Shown here: one piece after another, positions 20,346 through 33,546 of the stretch
Layout: each line of letters opens with the position of its first letter
Position numbering within the stretch: the first letter of the stretch is position 1
NCBI RefSeq assembly: GCF_014840935.1
Contig: NZ_CP062005.1
Coordinates: 3,389,068 to 3,453,067, forward strand
DNA: 64,000 nucleotides
DNA from: Halomonas sp. YLGW01
GTDB lineage: Bacteria > Pseudomonadota > Gammaproteobacteria > Pseudomonadales > Halomonadaceae
Reading direction: 5' to 3'
The notes under the pieces: model-generated
Database searches by the model: none
What the model saw: only the letters and a program-made list of their open reading frames with translations
Told to the model about the DNA's origin: nothing
Translations under genes and position numbers: made by a program

Positions 20346-21716
20346 TCAGTCCTTGACGACCTTGCTCGGGCGCGGCCAGTCGGCCTTGCTGATCTGGCGT
20401 GCCCGGGATACCGCCAGGGCGTTGTCGCCCACGTCCTTGCTGATGGTCGAGCCGGCCCCGATGGTGGCGCCCGTGCCGATGCTGACCGGCGCCACCAAAG
20501 CGGTGTTGGAGCCGATGAAGGCGCCATCGCCGATCTCGGTGCGATGCTTGTTGACGCCGTCGTAGTTGCAGGTGATGGTCCCGGCGCCGACGTTCACACC
20601 CTCGCCCAGGTGAGCATCACCGACATAGCTCAGGTGATTGATCTTGCTGCCCTCGCCAACCCGGGCGTTCTTGGTCTCGACGAAGTTGCCGACCTTGGCC
20701 TTGATGGCCAGCTGGGTACCGGGGCGCAGCCGCGCGAAGGGACCGACCCGATTGTGCCCCGCGGCCACCGCCTGATCGAGCACGCTGTGGGCCTCGACCA
20801 CCGTCTCGGCACCGAGGTGGCTGTCGCGGATCACGCAGTAGGGCCCGATGCGAACCCCCTCGCCGAGGGTCACCTCGCCCTCGAAGACGCAGCCGATATC
20901 GATCTCGACGTCATGGCCGCAGGTCAGGGTGCCGCGCACGTCGAGCCGTGCCGGGTCGGCCAGGGCCACGCCCTCGGTCATCAGCCGCTCGGCGATGCCC
21001 TGCTGGTAGGCCCGCTCCAGGCGGGCCAGCTGCAGGCGATTGTTGACCCCTTCGACCTCCACCGGCGCGGCCGGCTGGGCGGTGACGATGCCCACGCCCT
21101 CGGCGGCGGCCATGGCGATCACGTCTGTCAGGTAGTACTCGCCCTGCTGGTTGTCGGCGGACAGCCGCGGCAGCCAGCGCTTCAGCTGCGCCGCGGTCAT
21201 GGCCATGATGCCGGTGTTGCACTCCTTGACCGCGCGTTCGCGCTCGGAGGCGTCCTTGTGCTCGACGATGGCCACCGCCCGGTCCTGATCGTCGCGCAGG
21301 ATACGGCCATAACCCGACGGGTCATCAAGGGTCACGGTGAGCAATCCCATGTGCTCCTCGTCGACCCGTTCGAGCAGGGCCGAGAGGGTCTCGCGGCGAA
21401 TCAGCGGTACGTCCCCGTAGAGGACCAGCACCTTGTCGTGGCCGAGCTGGTCGAGGGTCTGGGCCACGGCGTGGCCGGTGCCGAGCTGCTCCTCCTGCAC
21501 CGCGAAATGCACGCCGGTATCGCCAAGCGCCTGGCGCATGGCATCACCGCCATGGCCGATCACCACATGCAGCTTGTCGGCGCCCAGCCCCGCCGCGGTA
21601 TCGATCACATGACGCACCATCGGCTTACCGGCGAGGGTATGCAGGACCTTGGGCTTGCGGGAACGCATCCGCGTACCCTGGCCGGCGGCGAGAATCACCA
21701 CGTCGAGTGTCATCAT
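20346..21716 (-). CDS. glmU: bifunctional UDP-GlcNAc pyrophosphorylase / GlcN-1-P acetyltransferase
   Basis: Final two steps to UDP-N-acetylglucosamine. 456 residues. The N-terminal uridylyltransferase has VILAAGQGTRMRSRKPKVL (residues about 6-24); the C-terminal acetyltransferase is a left-handed beta-helix of hexapeptide repeats (IGPYCVIRDSHLG, VGNFVETKNARVG, NVGAGTITCNYDGVNKHRT). Its ATG overlaps the stop of apbE by 4 bases (ATGA), so the two are translationally coupled. Confidence 0.97.
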   Translation of the reverse strand: MMTLDVVILAAGQGTRMRSRKPKVLHTLAGKPMVRHVIDTAAGLGADKLHVVIGHGGDAMRQALGDTGVHFAVQEEQLGTGHAVAQTLDQLGHDKVLVLYGDVPLIRRETLSALLERVDEEHMGLLTVTLDDPSGYGRILRDDQDRAVAIVEHKDASERERAVKECNTGIMAMTAAQLKRWLPRLSADNQQGEYYLTDVIAMAAAEGVGIVTAQPAAPVEVEGVNNRLQLARLERAYQQGIAERLMTEGVALADPARLDVRGTLTCGHDVEIDIGCVFEGEVTLGEGVRIGPYCVIRDSHLGAETVVEAHSVLDQAVAAGHNRVGPFARLRPGTQLAIKAKVGNFVETKNARVGEGSKINHLSYVGDAHLGEGVNVGAGTITCNYDGVNKHRTEIGDGAFIGSNTALVAPVSIGTGATIGAGSTISKDVGDNALAVSRARQISKADWPRPSKVVKD

Positions 21717-22810
21717 GTCTCCTCGTTGTCTGACGCCGGGGCCTGGCCCGGTCGATTGATGCCTAACTTGTCGAGAGCGCCTTCGCCGACCCGCTCGGCG
21801 AAGGCCGGGCTGACCCGACTGCGCCAGCCCTCGCCGTCGCGCTCCAGAGTCAGCACCGCGAGTCCTTCACGGCGGGCGGTGTCGAGCGCTGCTCGGGGCC
21901 CCAGCACGCTGAGCGCGGTGGCCCAGGCATCAGCCTCGGCCGCGGTATCATCGAGCACCGTCACCGAGGCCAGTGCATGTTCGACCGGGCGCCCGGTGCG
22001 GGGGTCGATGGTATGGGAATAGCGTTTCCCATCCTCTTCAAAGTAGTTGCGATAGTCGCCGGAGGTGGCGAGGGCGAGATCGGTCAGGGCCAGCACGTAC
22101 TGCGCCACCTGGCGATGCTCGTCGGGCACCTCGACGCCGACCCGCCAGGGCATGGCCTCGCCGTTCCGATAGCCGCGCAGCACGAGCTCGCCACCGATAT
22201 CGACCAGGAAATGCTCGACACCCTGGGCCTCGAGATAGGCGCCGACCCGATCGACGCCGTAGCCCTTGGCCACCGCCGAGAGATCCACATAGACATCGCC
22301 GAGGCGCCGAGCACGGCCGGTTTCGGTATCGAGCTCGACCTTGTCGGGGCCGATCTGGGCGAGGCGCTCCTCGAGCAGATTCTCGGGCGGCACCGTCTCG
22401 GGGCGTGCCTCGGGGCCGAAGCTCCACAGGTTCACGAGTCCCCCTACGGTGATGTCGAAGGCGCCATCGCTCGCTCGCGAGACTCGCCGGCTGATCTCGA
22501 GCACCTGCATCAGCTCGGGCGAGAGGCTCTGCCACTCGCCGATCGGGGAGTGATTGAAGGCCGAGAGCTCCGAGTCCTCCCTGTAGGTCGACATCGAGGC
22601 ATCGACCGCCTCGAGTGCCTCCCGAATGCCGGCCTCGAGGTCCGCGACTTCATCACGGCGCATCGGCTCGGCCAGGATCACCTGGTAGTAGGTGCCGAAG
22701 ATCTGGCCCTTTAGCGTGATCGGCGCCTCGCGCAAGGGTTCGCTGCAGCCTCCCAGCATAACCGGAAGCAGCAGCATGAAAAGCGCGAACAGGGAAAGGC
22801 GGCGCGTCAT
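21713..22810 (-). CDS. apbE: FAD:protein FMN transferase, lipoprotein
   Basis: ApbE covalently attaches FMN to threonines of target proteins such as NqrB/NqrC and RnfG/RnfD. 365 residues with a lipoprotein signal peptide and lipobox LGGC (Cys22), so it is a periplasm-facing lipoprotein. Conserved segments are SMSTYREDSELSAFN, FDITVGGLVNLW, VDLSAVAKGYGVD, ATSGDYRNYF and the DPRTGRPVEHALASVTV region, with the Mg2+ site near TAAEADAWATALSVLG. It sits between uppP (10-base gap) and glmU (4-base overlap). No nqr or rnf genes are in the window, so the target lies elsewhere. Confidence 0.95.
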   Translation of the reverse strand: MTRRLSLFALFMLLLPVMLGGCSEPLREAPITLKGQIFGTYYQVILAEPMRRDEVADLEAGIREALEAVDASMSTYREDSELSAFNHSPIGEWQSLSPELMQVLEISRRVSRASDGAFDITVGGLVNLWSFGPEARPETVPPENLLEERLAQIGPDKVELDTETGRARRLGDVYVDLSAVAKGYGVDRVGAYLEAQGVEHFLVDIGGELVLRGYRNGEAMPWRVGVEVPDEHRQVAQYVLALTDLALATSGDYRNYFEEDGKRYSHTIDPRTGRPVEHALASVTVLDDTAAEADAWATALSVLGPRAALDTARREGLAVLTLERDGEGWRSRVSPAFAERVGEGALDKLGINRPGQAPASDNEET

Positions 22811-22820
22811 GATCGTGGTC

Positions 22821-23618
22821 CTACCAGAAGAACCACACCAGCCACAGCCCGAAGACCACGCGATAGATCACGAAGGGCTGCATGCCGATGCGGTGGATGA
22901 AGATCAGGAAGTAATGAATGCACAGATAGGCGCTGATCCCGGACAGCAGGGTCCCCCCGGCCAGCGCTGCCCAGTCCACGGGCGCAGGGGACTCGAGCAG
23001 GTCCAGGGTCTTGAGGCCACCGGCCAGCACGATGACCGGAATCGAGGTCAGGAAGGAGAAGCGTGCCGAGGCCTCACGGCTCAGGCCCAGCATCAGGGCT
23101 GCGGTCATGGTGATTCCCGAACGCGAGGTGCCCGGGATCAGCGCCAGCGCCTGGGCCAGGCCGATCAGCAGGGCACCCTTCCAGTTAAGCTCGAACTCGC
23201 TGCGGGCACCGCGACAACGCGCGTCGGCCCAGCCCAGCAACAGCCCGAAGCCGGCAAGGCTCGCCCCGATCAGCACCGCGGAGCGCAGGTTGGCCTCGAT
23301 CAGGTCCTTGCACAGGAGCCCGACCAGCCCCACCGGAATGGTGGCCAGGATCACCCACCAGGCGAGCCGGGAGTTCTCGTCCTGACCGCGTCCGGCGAGC
23401 GAACCGCACCAGCTGGTCACCATCCTCACCAGGTCGCGGCGGAAGTAGAGCACCACCGCCGCGAGGCTGCCGACATGCAGGGCCACATCGAAGGCCAGCC
23501 CCTGATCGGGCCAGTCGGTCAGTGCCGGCACCAACACCAGGTGAGCGGAACTCGATACCGGCAAGAATTCGGAGATGCCCTGTACCAGGGCCAGAACGAT
23601 GACCTGTAGCCAATCCAT
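22821..23618 (-). CDS. uppP: undecaprenyl-diphosphatase UppP/BacA
   Basis: Integral membrane phosphatase that recycles the undecaprenyl carrier for cell-wall synthesis and gives bacitracin tolerance. 265 residues from ATG 23618 (MDWLQVIVLALVQGISEFL), about eight membrane segments. Both signature motifs are present: EFLPVSSSAHLVL (about 17-29) and PGTSRSGITMTAALMLG (about 155-171). An in-frame ATG three codons earlier is less likely. It ends 10 bases before apbE and probably belongs to the same transcript. Confidence 0.96.
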   Translation of the reverse strand: MDWLQVIVLALVQGISEFLPVSSSAHLVLVPALTDWPDQGLAFDVALHVGSLAAVVLYFRRDLVRMVTSWCGSLAGRGQDENSRLAWWVILATIPVGLVGLLCKDLIEANLRSAVLIGASLAGFGLLLGWADARCRGARSEFELNWKGALLIGLAQALALIPGTSRSGITMTAALMLGLSREASARFSFLTSIPVIVLAGGLKTLDLLESPAPVDWAALAGGTLLSGISAYLCIHYFLIFIHRIGMQPFVIYRVVFGLWLVWFFW

Positions 23619-23746
23619 GCAGTTCACTTTCGCTGTTCGAGTGAGATCGCCAGGCGCCCCCTGCGCCTGCCAAGCGGGGCTTGAGGATACACGTCACGGC
23701 CGCCCTTGTCCTCGCCGGCCCTTGTCCTCGTCTCTAGGCGAGCCCT

Positions 23747-25120
23747 CTATCCAAGCCCCAGCAGGTAGCGGGCGATGCCGAAGTAGATCACCACCCCGCA
23801 GGCATCGATCACCGTGGTGACCAGCGGCGCCGAGGCAGTGGCCGGATCCCAGCCGAGGCGATCGAGCAGGAAGGGCAGGCACATGCCGAGCAGGCTGCCG
23901 AACAACACGATGGTGATCATGCTCACCGCCACCACCATGGCGACTGTTTCACCGCCGCGCATCATGCCGATCGGCGCCACGGCCAGCGCCATGGTCAGGC
24001 CCAGGGCGCCGGCCACCAGCAGTTCACGGCCCATCAGCTTGCCCCAGTCACGCACCCCGACGTCGCCGGTGGCCATGCCGCGCACCGTCAGGGTGGCGGC
24101 CTGGGCACCGGCGTTGCCGCCGCTGCCGATCAGCAGCGGCAGGAAGAACACCAGCGCCACCTGGGCGGCGATGGTGTCCTCGAAGAAGGCGATGCCGGCG
24201 CCCGAGAAGAGGTTGCCGAACACCAGCAGCACCAGCCAGACGATGCGCTTGCGATACAGGCTCAGGAGCGGCACCCGGCTGACGCCGGTCTCGAGCTGAC
24301 CGATCGACATCCCCTTGTGGATATCTTCGGTGGCCTCGGCTTCCACCACATCCAGGGCATCGTCGTGGGTGACGATGCCCACCAGCCGCTCGGCGTCATC
24401 GACCACCGGCACCGCCAGCAGATCGTAGCGAGCCACCAGCTTGGCCACATCTTCCTGCTCGGCATCCACTCGGGTGTGGATAACGTCACGGATCATCAGC
24501 TCGGCCACCGCCGCCCCGGGCCGCGCCACGATCAGCTGACGCAGCGACAGGGTACCGCTGAGCCGCCCGGCGTCATCGAGGATATAGACCTGATAGACGG
24601 TCTCGGCGTCCGGTGCCGTCTGACGCACCCGCATCAGCGCCTGCGAGACGCTGAGGCCGACCGGGATCGCAACATAGTCGGCGGTCATCAAGGCCCCGGC
24701 GGTACCTTCCTCATAGCTCGCCAGGTGCAGCACCTCCTCACGCTGGAGGCGCGCCATGCGGCGCAGCAGGGCCTCGCGGCGATCCTCGCCGATCAGGTTG
24801 AAGAAGTCGGTGCGCTCGTCCGAGCCCATCTCCTCCAGCAGCATCACCAACGGCTGGTCAGCCATGCCGTCGGCGAGCCGCTGCTGGGTCTCGTCACGCA
24901 GGTAGCTGAACACATTGCCGCCCCGCTCGAGCGACAACGCCTCGAGCAGGGCAAGTGCGGTCGCCTCGTCGTCGTCCTCATCGACGAAGGCCTCGAGCAG
25001 CTCCGCCACATCGGCGGAGCGCCGCTTGTCGAGCAGCGCCTCCACACAGGCTCGGTCCTGCTGCGCGAGGGCGGTCTCGAGCCGCGCCTTGTCGGTCTCG
25101 AGGCTGTCTGACACTGCCAT
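23747..25120 (-). CDS. mgtE: magnesium transporter MgtE
   Basis: Mg2+ channel, 457 residues. N-terminal helical domain (about 10-125), paired CBS domains (about 130-250, with the acidic Mg-sensing surface around HTRVDAEQEDVA), a connecting helix and five C-terminal membrane helices including LLIGSGGNAGAQAATLTVRGMA and the pore Asp region near the end (VTTVIDACGVVIYF). ATG 25120 is chosen because AGGAGG lies six bases upstream. It starts 90 bases past the atp operon terminator. I saw no convincing M-box riboswitch in that short leader. Confidence 0.95.
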   Translation of the reverse strand: MAVSDSLETDKARLETALAQQDRACVEALLDKRRSADVAELLEAFVDEDDDEATALALLEALSLERGGNVFSYLRDETQQRLADGMADQPLVMLLEEMGSDERTDFFNLIGEDRREALLRRMARLQREEVLHLASYEEGTAGALMTADYVAIPVGLSVSQALMRVRQTAPDAETVYQVYILDDAGRLSGTLSLRQLIVARPGAAVAELMIRDVIHTRVDAEQEDVAKLVARYDLLAVPVVDDAERLVGIVTHDDALDVVEAEATEDIHKGMSIGQLETGVSRVPLLSLYRKRIVWLVLLVFGNLFSGAGIAFFEDTIAAQVALVFFLPLLIGSGGNAGAQAATLTVRGMATGDVGVRDWGKLMGRELLVAGALGLTMALAVAPIGMMRGGETVAMVVAVSMITIVLFGSLLGMCLPFLLDRLGWDPATASAPLVTTVIDACGVVIYFGIARYLLGLG

Positions 25121-25204
25121 GGCATCCTCCTGACACCGGTGGTTTCCTGCGCCGGCCCTCCGGCGGCGACGCACCGAAGAGCAAGAAACGGGCATCGCCA
25201 ACAC

Positions 25205-25238
25205 GAAAACGCCCCTTGAACCTGGGGTCCAAGGGGCG
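25205..25238 (-). terminator. rho-independent terminator of the atp operon
   Basis: A 9-bp stem CGCCCCTTG/CAAGGGGCG with an 11-base loop, followed on the minus strand by TTTT. It lies 24 bases past the atpC stop and ahead of mgtE. Confidence 0.85.
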
Positions 25239-25261
25239 TCACGGACGGCCAGGGGTAAGGC

Positions 25262-25690
25262 TTAGCCCCTGCCGGCCTTCTTGCGCAATTGCTGAATGGT
25301 CCGCAACTGGGCAACGGCCTCGGCGAGCTCGGAAGCGGCTCGCGAATAGTCGAGATCGGCGTTGCTGTCGTTGAGTTCCTTCAGTGCATGCTGGCGGGCC
25401 TCTTCGGCGGCCGCCTCATCCAGATCATCGGCGCGCACGGCGGTGTCGGCCAGGATGGTCACTACCTTGGGCTGCACTTCGAGGAAGCCGCCGGTGATGT
25501 AGTAGTGCTCTTCCTGTCCGCCATCATGAATGACCCGCACCGGGCCCGGCGAGAGCTCGGTGAGCAGCGGCGTGTGACCCGGGAGAATACCCAGGTCACC
25601 CATCACGCCCGCGGCAATCACCTGCTCGACGGCACCGGAAAAGATCGAAGCCTCGGCGCTGACGATCTCGCACTTGAAGCTTTTCGCCAT
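25262..25690 (-). CDS. atpC: F1 ATP synthase subunit epsilon
   Basis: Central-stalk and inhibitory subunit, 142 residues. N-terminal beta-sandwich with [31 protein letters not shown] (read as two consecutive stretches), then the C-terminal helical hairpin ([20 protein letters not shown]). Last gene of the atp operon, 39 bases past atpD and followed by a strong terminator. Confidence 0.97.
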   Translation of the reverse strand: MAKSFKCEIVSAEASIFSGAVEQVIAAGVMGDLGILPGHTPLLTELSPGPVRVIHDGGQEEHYYITGGFLEVQPKVVTILADTAVRADDLDEAAAEEARQHALKELNDSNADLDYSRAASELAEAVAQLRTIQQLRKKAGRG

Positions 25691-25729
25691 AGCTATGTCC
25701 CCTCTGGGGCTCCCGTAGGGTGGACGACC

Positions 25730-27187
<1,458 letters not shown>

Positions 27188-28072
27188 CTATACGGCTGCC
27201 GCGCCGCCAACGATCTCGGAGATTTCCTGGGTAATCGCGGCCTGACGGGCCTTGTTGTACACCAGTTGAAGCTCGTCGATCAGGTCGCCGGCATTGTCGG
27301 TGGCACTCTTCATCGCGATCATTCGCGCGGCCTGTTCGCAGGCGGCGTTCTCGACCACCCCCTGATAGACCTGGGATTCGATGAAGCGCACCAGCAGCCG
27401 GTCCAGCAGCACCTTGGCATCCGGCTCATACAGGTAGTCCCAGCTTGCGGGACGGCTGTGTTCTTCGTCTTGCGAGTCGTCACTACCCATGTCGGGAGAC
27501 AGCGGCACCAGCTGCCGCACGGCCGGCTTCTGGGTCATGGTGTTCACGAACTGGTTGTGCACCACGTAGAGCCGATCCAGCTGACCCGCATCGTAGGCTT
27601 CCAGCATCACCTTGACGCTGCCGATCAGGTCTTCCACCGCGGGGGCTTCGCCCATGCCGCTGGTCGCCGATACCAGGCGTCCACCGTACTTGCGGAAGAA
27701 GCCGCTGGCCTTGGCGCCCAGGGCGCAGAAGTCGAGCTCGACGCCCTTGTCCTGCCACGCCTTGGCATCCTTGAGCACGGCCTTGAACAGGTTGACGTTC
27801 AGACCACCGCACAGGCCGCGGTCGGTGGAGACCACGATATAACCGACCCGCTTGACCTCGCGCTCGACCATGTAGTCATGGCGATACTCGGGGTTGGCGT
27901 CGGCGAGATGGCCAACGACATTGCGGATCTGGCGCGCATAGGGCTGGCTGGCCGCCATGCGCTCCTGAGCCTTACGCATCTTCGACGCAGCGACCATTTC
28001 CATGGCGCTGGTGATCTTCTGCGTATTCTTGATGCTCCCGATCTGGGTGCGTATCTCTTTTCCAGCTGCCAT
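27188..28072 (-). CDS. atpG: F1 ATP synthase subunit gamma
   Basis: Rotor shaft, 294 residues. The N-terminal helix begins [20 protein letters not shown] followed by [19 protein letters not shown]; the C-terminal helix has [33 protein letters not shown] in the usual position. A slightly long insert around residues 195-215 ([15 protein letters not shown]) is acidic and is common in related halophiles. Confidence 0.97.
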   Translation of the reverse strand: MAAGKEIRTQIGSIKNTQKITSAMEMVAASKMRKAQERMAASQPYARQIRNVVGHLADANPEYRHDYMVEREVKRVGYIVVSTDRGLCGGLNVNLFKAVLKDAKAWQDKGVELDFCALGAKASGFFRKYGGRLVSATSGMGEAPAVEDLIGSVKVMLEAYDAGQLDRLYVVHNQFVNTMTQKPAVRQLVPLSPDMGSDDSQDEEHSRPASWDYLYEPDAKVLLDRLLVRFIESQVYQGVVENAACEQAARMIAMKSATDNAGDLIDELQLVYNKARQAAITQEISEIVGGAAAV

Positions 28073-28149
28073 AGCGATCTACCTCTCGTTCGTGGCCCTC
28101 AGAAACATCCGTGACCCGGCCAGGGGCACGCCCTGACCGGGCCGGGGAA

Positions 28150-29694
28150 TCACCAGCTCTGAGTGGCCTTGAACGTCTCGAGACCGGCCTTGAGGCCTGA
28201 CTTGATCTCGTCGTTGTAGTCGCCGCTGGCATTGATCTTGTCGAGCAGATCGCCGTGCTCGGCCTTCATGTAGGCATGCAGGGCCTGCTCGAAGTCCAGC
28301 ACCTTGCTGACGTCGACGTCGTCCAGGAAGCCTTCGTTGGCGGCGTACAGGGACAGCGCCATCTCGGCCACGGACATCGGCGAGTACTGCTTCTGCTTCA
28401 TCAGCTCGGTGACGCGCTGACCGTGCTCGAGCTGCTTGCGGGTCGCGTCGTCGAGGTCGGAAGCGAACTGCGAGAACGCCGCCAGCTCACGATACTGAGC
28501 CAGGGCCAGACGCACGCTGCCGCCGAGTTTCTTGACGATCTTGGTCTGGGCCGAGCCACCGACACGGGAGACCGACAGACCGGCGTTGATCGCCGGGCGG
28601 ATGCCCGAGTTGAACAGGTTGGTCTCGAGGAAGATCTGACCGTCGGTGATCGAGATCACGTTGGTCGGAACGAACGCGGAGACGTCGCCGCCCTGGGTCT
28701 CGATGATCGGCAGCGCGGTCAGCGAGCCGGTCTTGCCCTTGACTTCACCGTTGGTGAACTTCTCCACGTAGTCGGCGTTGACGCGCGCGGCGCGCTCGAG
28801 CAGACGGGAGTGGAGATAGAAGACGTCACCCGGGAAGGCTTCGCGGCCCGGCGGACGACGCAGCAGCAGCGAGGTCTGGCGGTAGGCCACGGCCTGCTTG
28901 GACAGGTCGTCGTAGACGATCAGGGCGTCTTCACCGCGGTCGCGGAAGTACTCGCCCATGGTGCAGCCGGAGTAGGCGGCGAGGAACTGCATCGGGGCCG
29001 GGTCGGCTGCGCCGGCCGCCACCACGATGGTGTGTTCCATGGCGCCGTGCTCTTCGAGCTTGCGCACCACGTTGGCAATGGTCGACTGCTTCTGGCCGAT
29101 GGCCACGTAGACGCAGGTGATGCCCTTGCCTTTCTGGTTGATGATCGCGTCGATGGCGATCGCCGACTTACCGATCTGGCGGTCGCCGATGATCAGCTCA
29201 CGCTGACCGCGACCGATCGGCACCATGGCGTCGATCGACTTGAGACCGGTCTGGACCGGCTCGTCGACGGACTGACGGGTGATGACGCCCGGGGCGACCT
29301 TTTCCACCGCGTCGGTCAGCTTGGCGTCGATGTCGCCCTTGCCGTCGATCGGGTTACCCAGGGCATCGACCACGCGGCCGACCAGCTCCGGGCCCACCGG
29401 CACTTCGAGTACCCGCCCGGTGCACTGGGCGGTCATGCCTTCCTCGAGCTGCTGGTAGTCGCCCAGCACCACGGCACCGACGCTGTCGCGCTCGAGGTTC
29501 AGCGTCATGCCGTAGATGCCGCCGGGGAATTCGATCATCTCGCCGAACATCGCGTCGGCCAGACCGTGGATCTGCACGATACCGTCAGACACGCTGACGA
29601 TGGTGCCTTCGTTACGGGCTTCGGATGCGACATCCAGCTTTTCGATACGCTGCTTGATGATGTCGCTGATCTCGGAAGGATTCAGTTGCTGCAT
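28150..29694 (-). CDS. atpA: F1 ATP synthase subunit alpha
   Basis: Regulatory nucleotide-binding subunit, 514 residues. N-terminus [21 protein letters not shown]-loop [15 protein letters not shown] (about 169-183); the alpha-subunit signature [17 protein letters not shown] near residue 365, where the arginine finger lies. 15 bases past atpH. Confidence 0.98.
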   Translation of the reverse strand: MQQLNPSEISDIIKQRIEKLDVASEARNEGTIVSVSDGIVQIHGLADAMFGEMIEFPGGIYGMTLNLERDSVGAVVLGDYQQLEEGMTAQCTGRVLEVPVGPELVGRVVDALGNPIDGKGDIDAKLTDAVEKVAPGVITRQSVDEPVQTGLKSIDAMVPIGRGQRELIIGDRQIGKSAIAIDAIINQKGKGITCVYVAIGQKQSTIANVVRKLEEHGAMEHTIVVAAGAADPAPMQFLAAYSGCTMGEYFRDRGEDALIVYDDLSKQAVAYRQTSLLLRRPPGREAFPGDVFYLHSRLLERAARVNADYVEKFTNGEVKGKTGSLTALPIIETQGGDVSAFVPTNVISITDGQIFLETNLFNSGIRPAINAGLSVSRVGGSAQTKIVKKLGGSVRLALAQYRELAAFSQFASDLDDATRKQLEHGQRVTELMKQKQYSPMSVAEMALSLYAANEGFLDDVDVSKVLDFEQALHAYMKAEHGDLLDKINASGDYNDEIKSGLKAGLETFKATQSW

Positions 29695-29710
29695 GCCATG
29701 TCCCTCAGAC

Positions 29711-30250
29711 TCAGGCGGAAAGGGCCTCGTGGAGGCGGTTCAGTCGACCACGCACCGACCCGTCGATGACGGTATCGCCGGCGCGTAGGATGACGCCTCC
29801 CAGGAGGGTGGAATCCACCTGAGTGGTAATGGAGATTTCGCGGTTCAGACGCTTGGCCAGTGCACTCGCGAGCTTGTCCTGCTGCGCTTCATCCAGCGCG
29901 AAGGCAGAGACGATCTGCACGTCCATGCGCTTCTCTTGCTGGGCCTTGAGCAGCTCGAACTGCTCGGCGATAGCCGGCAGCGCGGACAGACGGCCCTGGG
30001 CGCCGATCTGACGCAGGAAGTTGCCGATCTCGTCGCTGACGGCGTCGCCGCAGAGCTCGAGAAGCAGGTCCACCTTCTGCGCGCTGGTCAGCTGAGGATT
30101 GCTCAGGACCCGCTGGTGCACGTCGCCCTGACGGGCGACCTGCGAAAGCGTTGCCAGCATGCCGGACCAGTCGTCGAGCGCCGCCTTGCCAAGCGCGTGC
30201 TCGAAGGCCGCCTTAGCGTAAGGACGTGCGACGGTAGACGTTTCCGCCAT
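29711..30250 (-). CDS. atpH: F1 ATP synthase subunit delta
   Basis: Peripheral-stalk cap, 179 residues. N-terminus [20 protein letters not shown] and C-terminal [25 protein letters not shown] are the family hallmarks. Lies 11 bases past the atpF stop. Confidence 0.97.
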   Translation of the reverse strand: MAETSTVARPYAKAAFEHALGKAALDDWSGMLATLSQVARQGDVHQRVLSNPQLTSAQKVDLLLELCGDAVSDEIGNFLRQIGAQGRLSALPAIAEQFELLKAQQEKRMDVQIVSAFALDEAQQDKLASALAKRLNREISITTQVDSTLLGGVILRAGDTVIDGSVRGRLNRLHEALSA

Positions 30251-30261
30251 GGGTCACCTCC

Positions 30262-30732
30262 TCAAAGCTCGTTGGCGAGTTTGTCGACGAGATCGCGATG
30301 CTTCTGCTCATCGATGGAGGATTCCAGGATCCGCTCGGCGCCGACAACGGCGAGACGCGAGACCTGGGCACGCAGATCTTCCCGCGCGCGATTGATTTCC
30401 TGGTCGATCTCGGACTTGGCCGCGGTGATCATGCGCTCGCCTTCCTGGCGAGCCTGCTCGCGCGCTTCCTCGACCATCTGGCTCGAGCGCTTATGCGCCT
30501 GTTCCAGGATCTCGGCTGCCTGCTCCTTGCTCGCACGCAGCGTCTCGTTGGCCTCTTCTTGGGCCACCTCGAGGTCGCGTGTTGCACGGCTGGCGGCATC
30601 CAGGCCATCGGCGATCTTTTTCTGACGCTCATGGAGCGCATTACTGATCGGCGGCCACACGTACTTGGTGCAGAACCAGACAAAGATCGCGAAGGCGATC
30701 ATTTGCCCGATTAGCGTCATGTTGATATTCAC
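30262..30732 (-). CDS. atpF: F0 ATP synthase subunit b
   Basis: Peripheral stalk, 156 residues, the same length as the E. coli protein, when begun at GTG 30732 ([20 protein letters not shown]). AGAGGT lies eight bases upstream of this GTG; the longer open frame to 30804 adds residues not found in the family. One N-terminal membrane helix, then a long charged coiled coil ([20 protein letters not shown] onward). Confidence 0.95.
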   Translation of the reverse strand: MNINMTLIGQMIAFAIFVWFCTKYVWPPISNALHERQKKIADGLDAASRATRDLEVAQEEANETLRASKEQAAEILEQAHKRSSQMVEEAREQARQEGERMITAAKSEIDQEINRAREDLRAQVSRLAVVGAERILESSIDEQKHRDLVDKLANEL

Positions 30733-30807
30733 AGGGACGTACCTCTGACAGATTCGTGGCGACCGGAAACAAGCAAACCGAGCGCAGAGCGCTCGGCATG
30801 CCAATCG

Positions 30808-31059
<252 letters not shown>

Positions 31060-31108
31060 TTAAAGTGCAAGGGGTTAATGGGTACTGCGTTATTGGTGAC
31101 TGCGTAAA

Positions 31109-32364
<1,256 letters not shown>

Positions 32365-32561
32365 TCCTGTCGCCGCATACCGGCGACAGACTCCGGCGCG
32401 ATTATAGGGAAGCACCCTGTCGGCTTCAACCGAAGCCATCGCGATTTTGCTCGATATTCCGCCAGTCTACGACCAATAGCCCGCTAAACGTCGCCAAATT
32501 ACGTTAGCTTGCTAAATGAGGCCGCGGCCCGCCCGGGTGCGCAACGGCCCTAGCCTCGCAC

Positions 32562-33491
32562 CTAACGGATGTGTCCCAGGATGCCATCCAGCTCATCGAG
32601 GCTGGTGTAGCGGATGGTCAGGCGACCCTTGCCGCTGCGCCCGTGCTGGATCTTCACCGGGGCACCGAGCAGCTCGCCGAGCTGAGTCTCGAGGCGCACC
32701 ACGTCCGTCGAGCGGGGCTCGGCGGACGGCTTGGCCGGCGTCCCCTCGAGCAGCTGCTTCACCAGCGCTTCGGTGGCGCGCACCGTTAGGTCCTTGTCGA
32801 CCACCTCGTGCGCCGCCCTGCGCTGGGCGGCACCGGACAGCGCCAGCAGGGCGCGGGCATGACCCATGTCCAGATCGCCGCGCTCGAGCAGGGTCTGCAC
32901 CTCCGGATCCAGCGCCAGCAGGCGCATCAGATTGGCGACCTGGGCCCGGGACTTGCCCACGGCATCGGCGACCTGCTGTTGAGTCAGCTCGAACTCGTCC
33001 TGCAGGCGCTTGAGGGCCATGGCCTCCTCGACCGGGTTGAGGTTCTCGCGCTGGATGTTCTCGATCACCGCCAGGGCCAGGGCCACCTGGTCGCTGACCT
33101 CGCGGATCACCGCGGGAATGACGTCGAGCTCGGCCAGCTGGGCGGCGCGCCAGCGCCGCTCGCCGGCGATGATCTCGTAGCGCTCCTCATCGATCGGGCG
33201 CACCACGATGGGTTGCATCACCCCCTGGGCACGGATCGAGTCGGCCAGCTCCTCGAGCGCCTCGGGCTGAATGTCACGGCGCGGCTGGTACTTGCCACGG
33301 CTGAGCTGGCCCAGCGGCAGGCGCTCGAGGCGTTCCTGGTCCTTGGGCGCGAGGTCGTCCGCAGCGTCGATCGCCACCAAGGCCTCGCCATCGGCACCGT
33401 CGAGACTCTCGTCCGGCTGGAGGGAACGATGGCGTGAACCGGCACCGATCAGGGCATCCAGGCCTCGTCCCAGGGCTCGCTTACGCGTCAT
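32562..33491 (-). CDS. parB: chromosome partitioning protein ParB
   Basis: CTP-dependent DNA clamp that loads at parS. 309 residues from ATG 33491 (MTRKRALGRGLDALIGAGS), which has GAGG seven to eight bases upstream; the frame to 33515 is less likely. Domains: ParB/Srx CTPase (about 55-150) with QPRRDIQPEALEELADSI and the GERRWRAAQLA motif, then HTH (ELTQQQVADAVGKSRAQVANLMRL) and a C-terminal dimerisation domain ending LDELDGILGHIR. parS sites were not located with confidence. Confidence 0.96.
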   Translation of the reverse strand: MTRKRALGRGLDALIGAGSRHRSLQPDESLDGADGEALVAIDAADDLAPKDQERLERLPLGQLSRGKYQPRRDIQPEALEELADSIRAQGVMQPIVVRPIDEERYEIIAGERRWRAAQLAELDVIPAVIREVSDQVALALAVIENIQRENLNPVEEAMALKRLQDEFELTQQQVADAVGKSRAQVANLMRLLALDPEVQTLLERGDLDMGHARALLALSGAAQRRAAHEVVDKDLTVRATEALVKQLLEGTPAKPSAEPRSTDVVRLETQLGELLGAPVKIQHGRSGKGRLTIRYTSLDELDGILGHIR

Positions 33492-33546
33492 CTGCAATCC
33501 TCGAAATCGATCCAACGTTACAGGTCCCGCCCGATCGGCGGGGCGA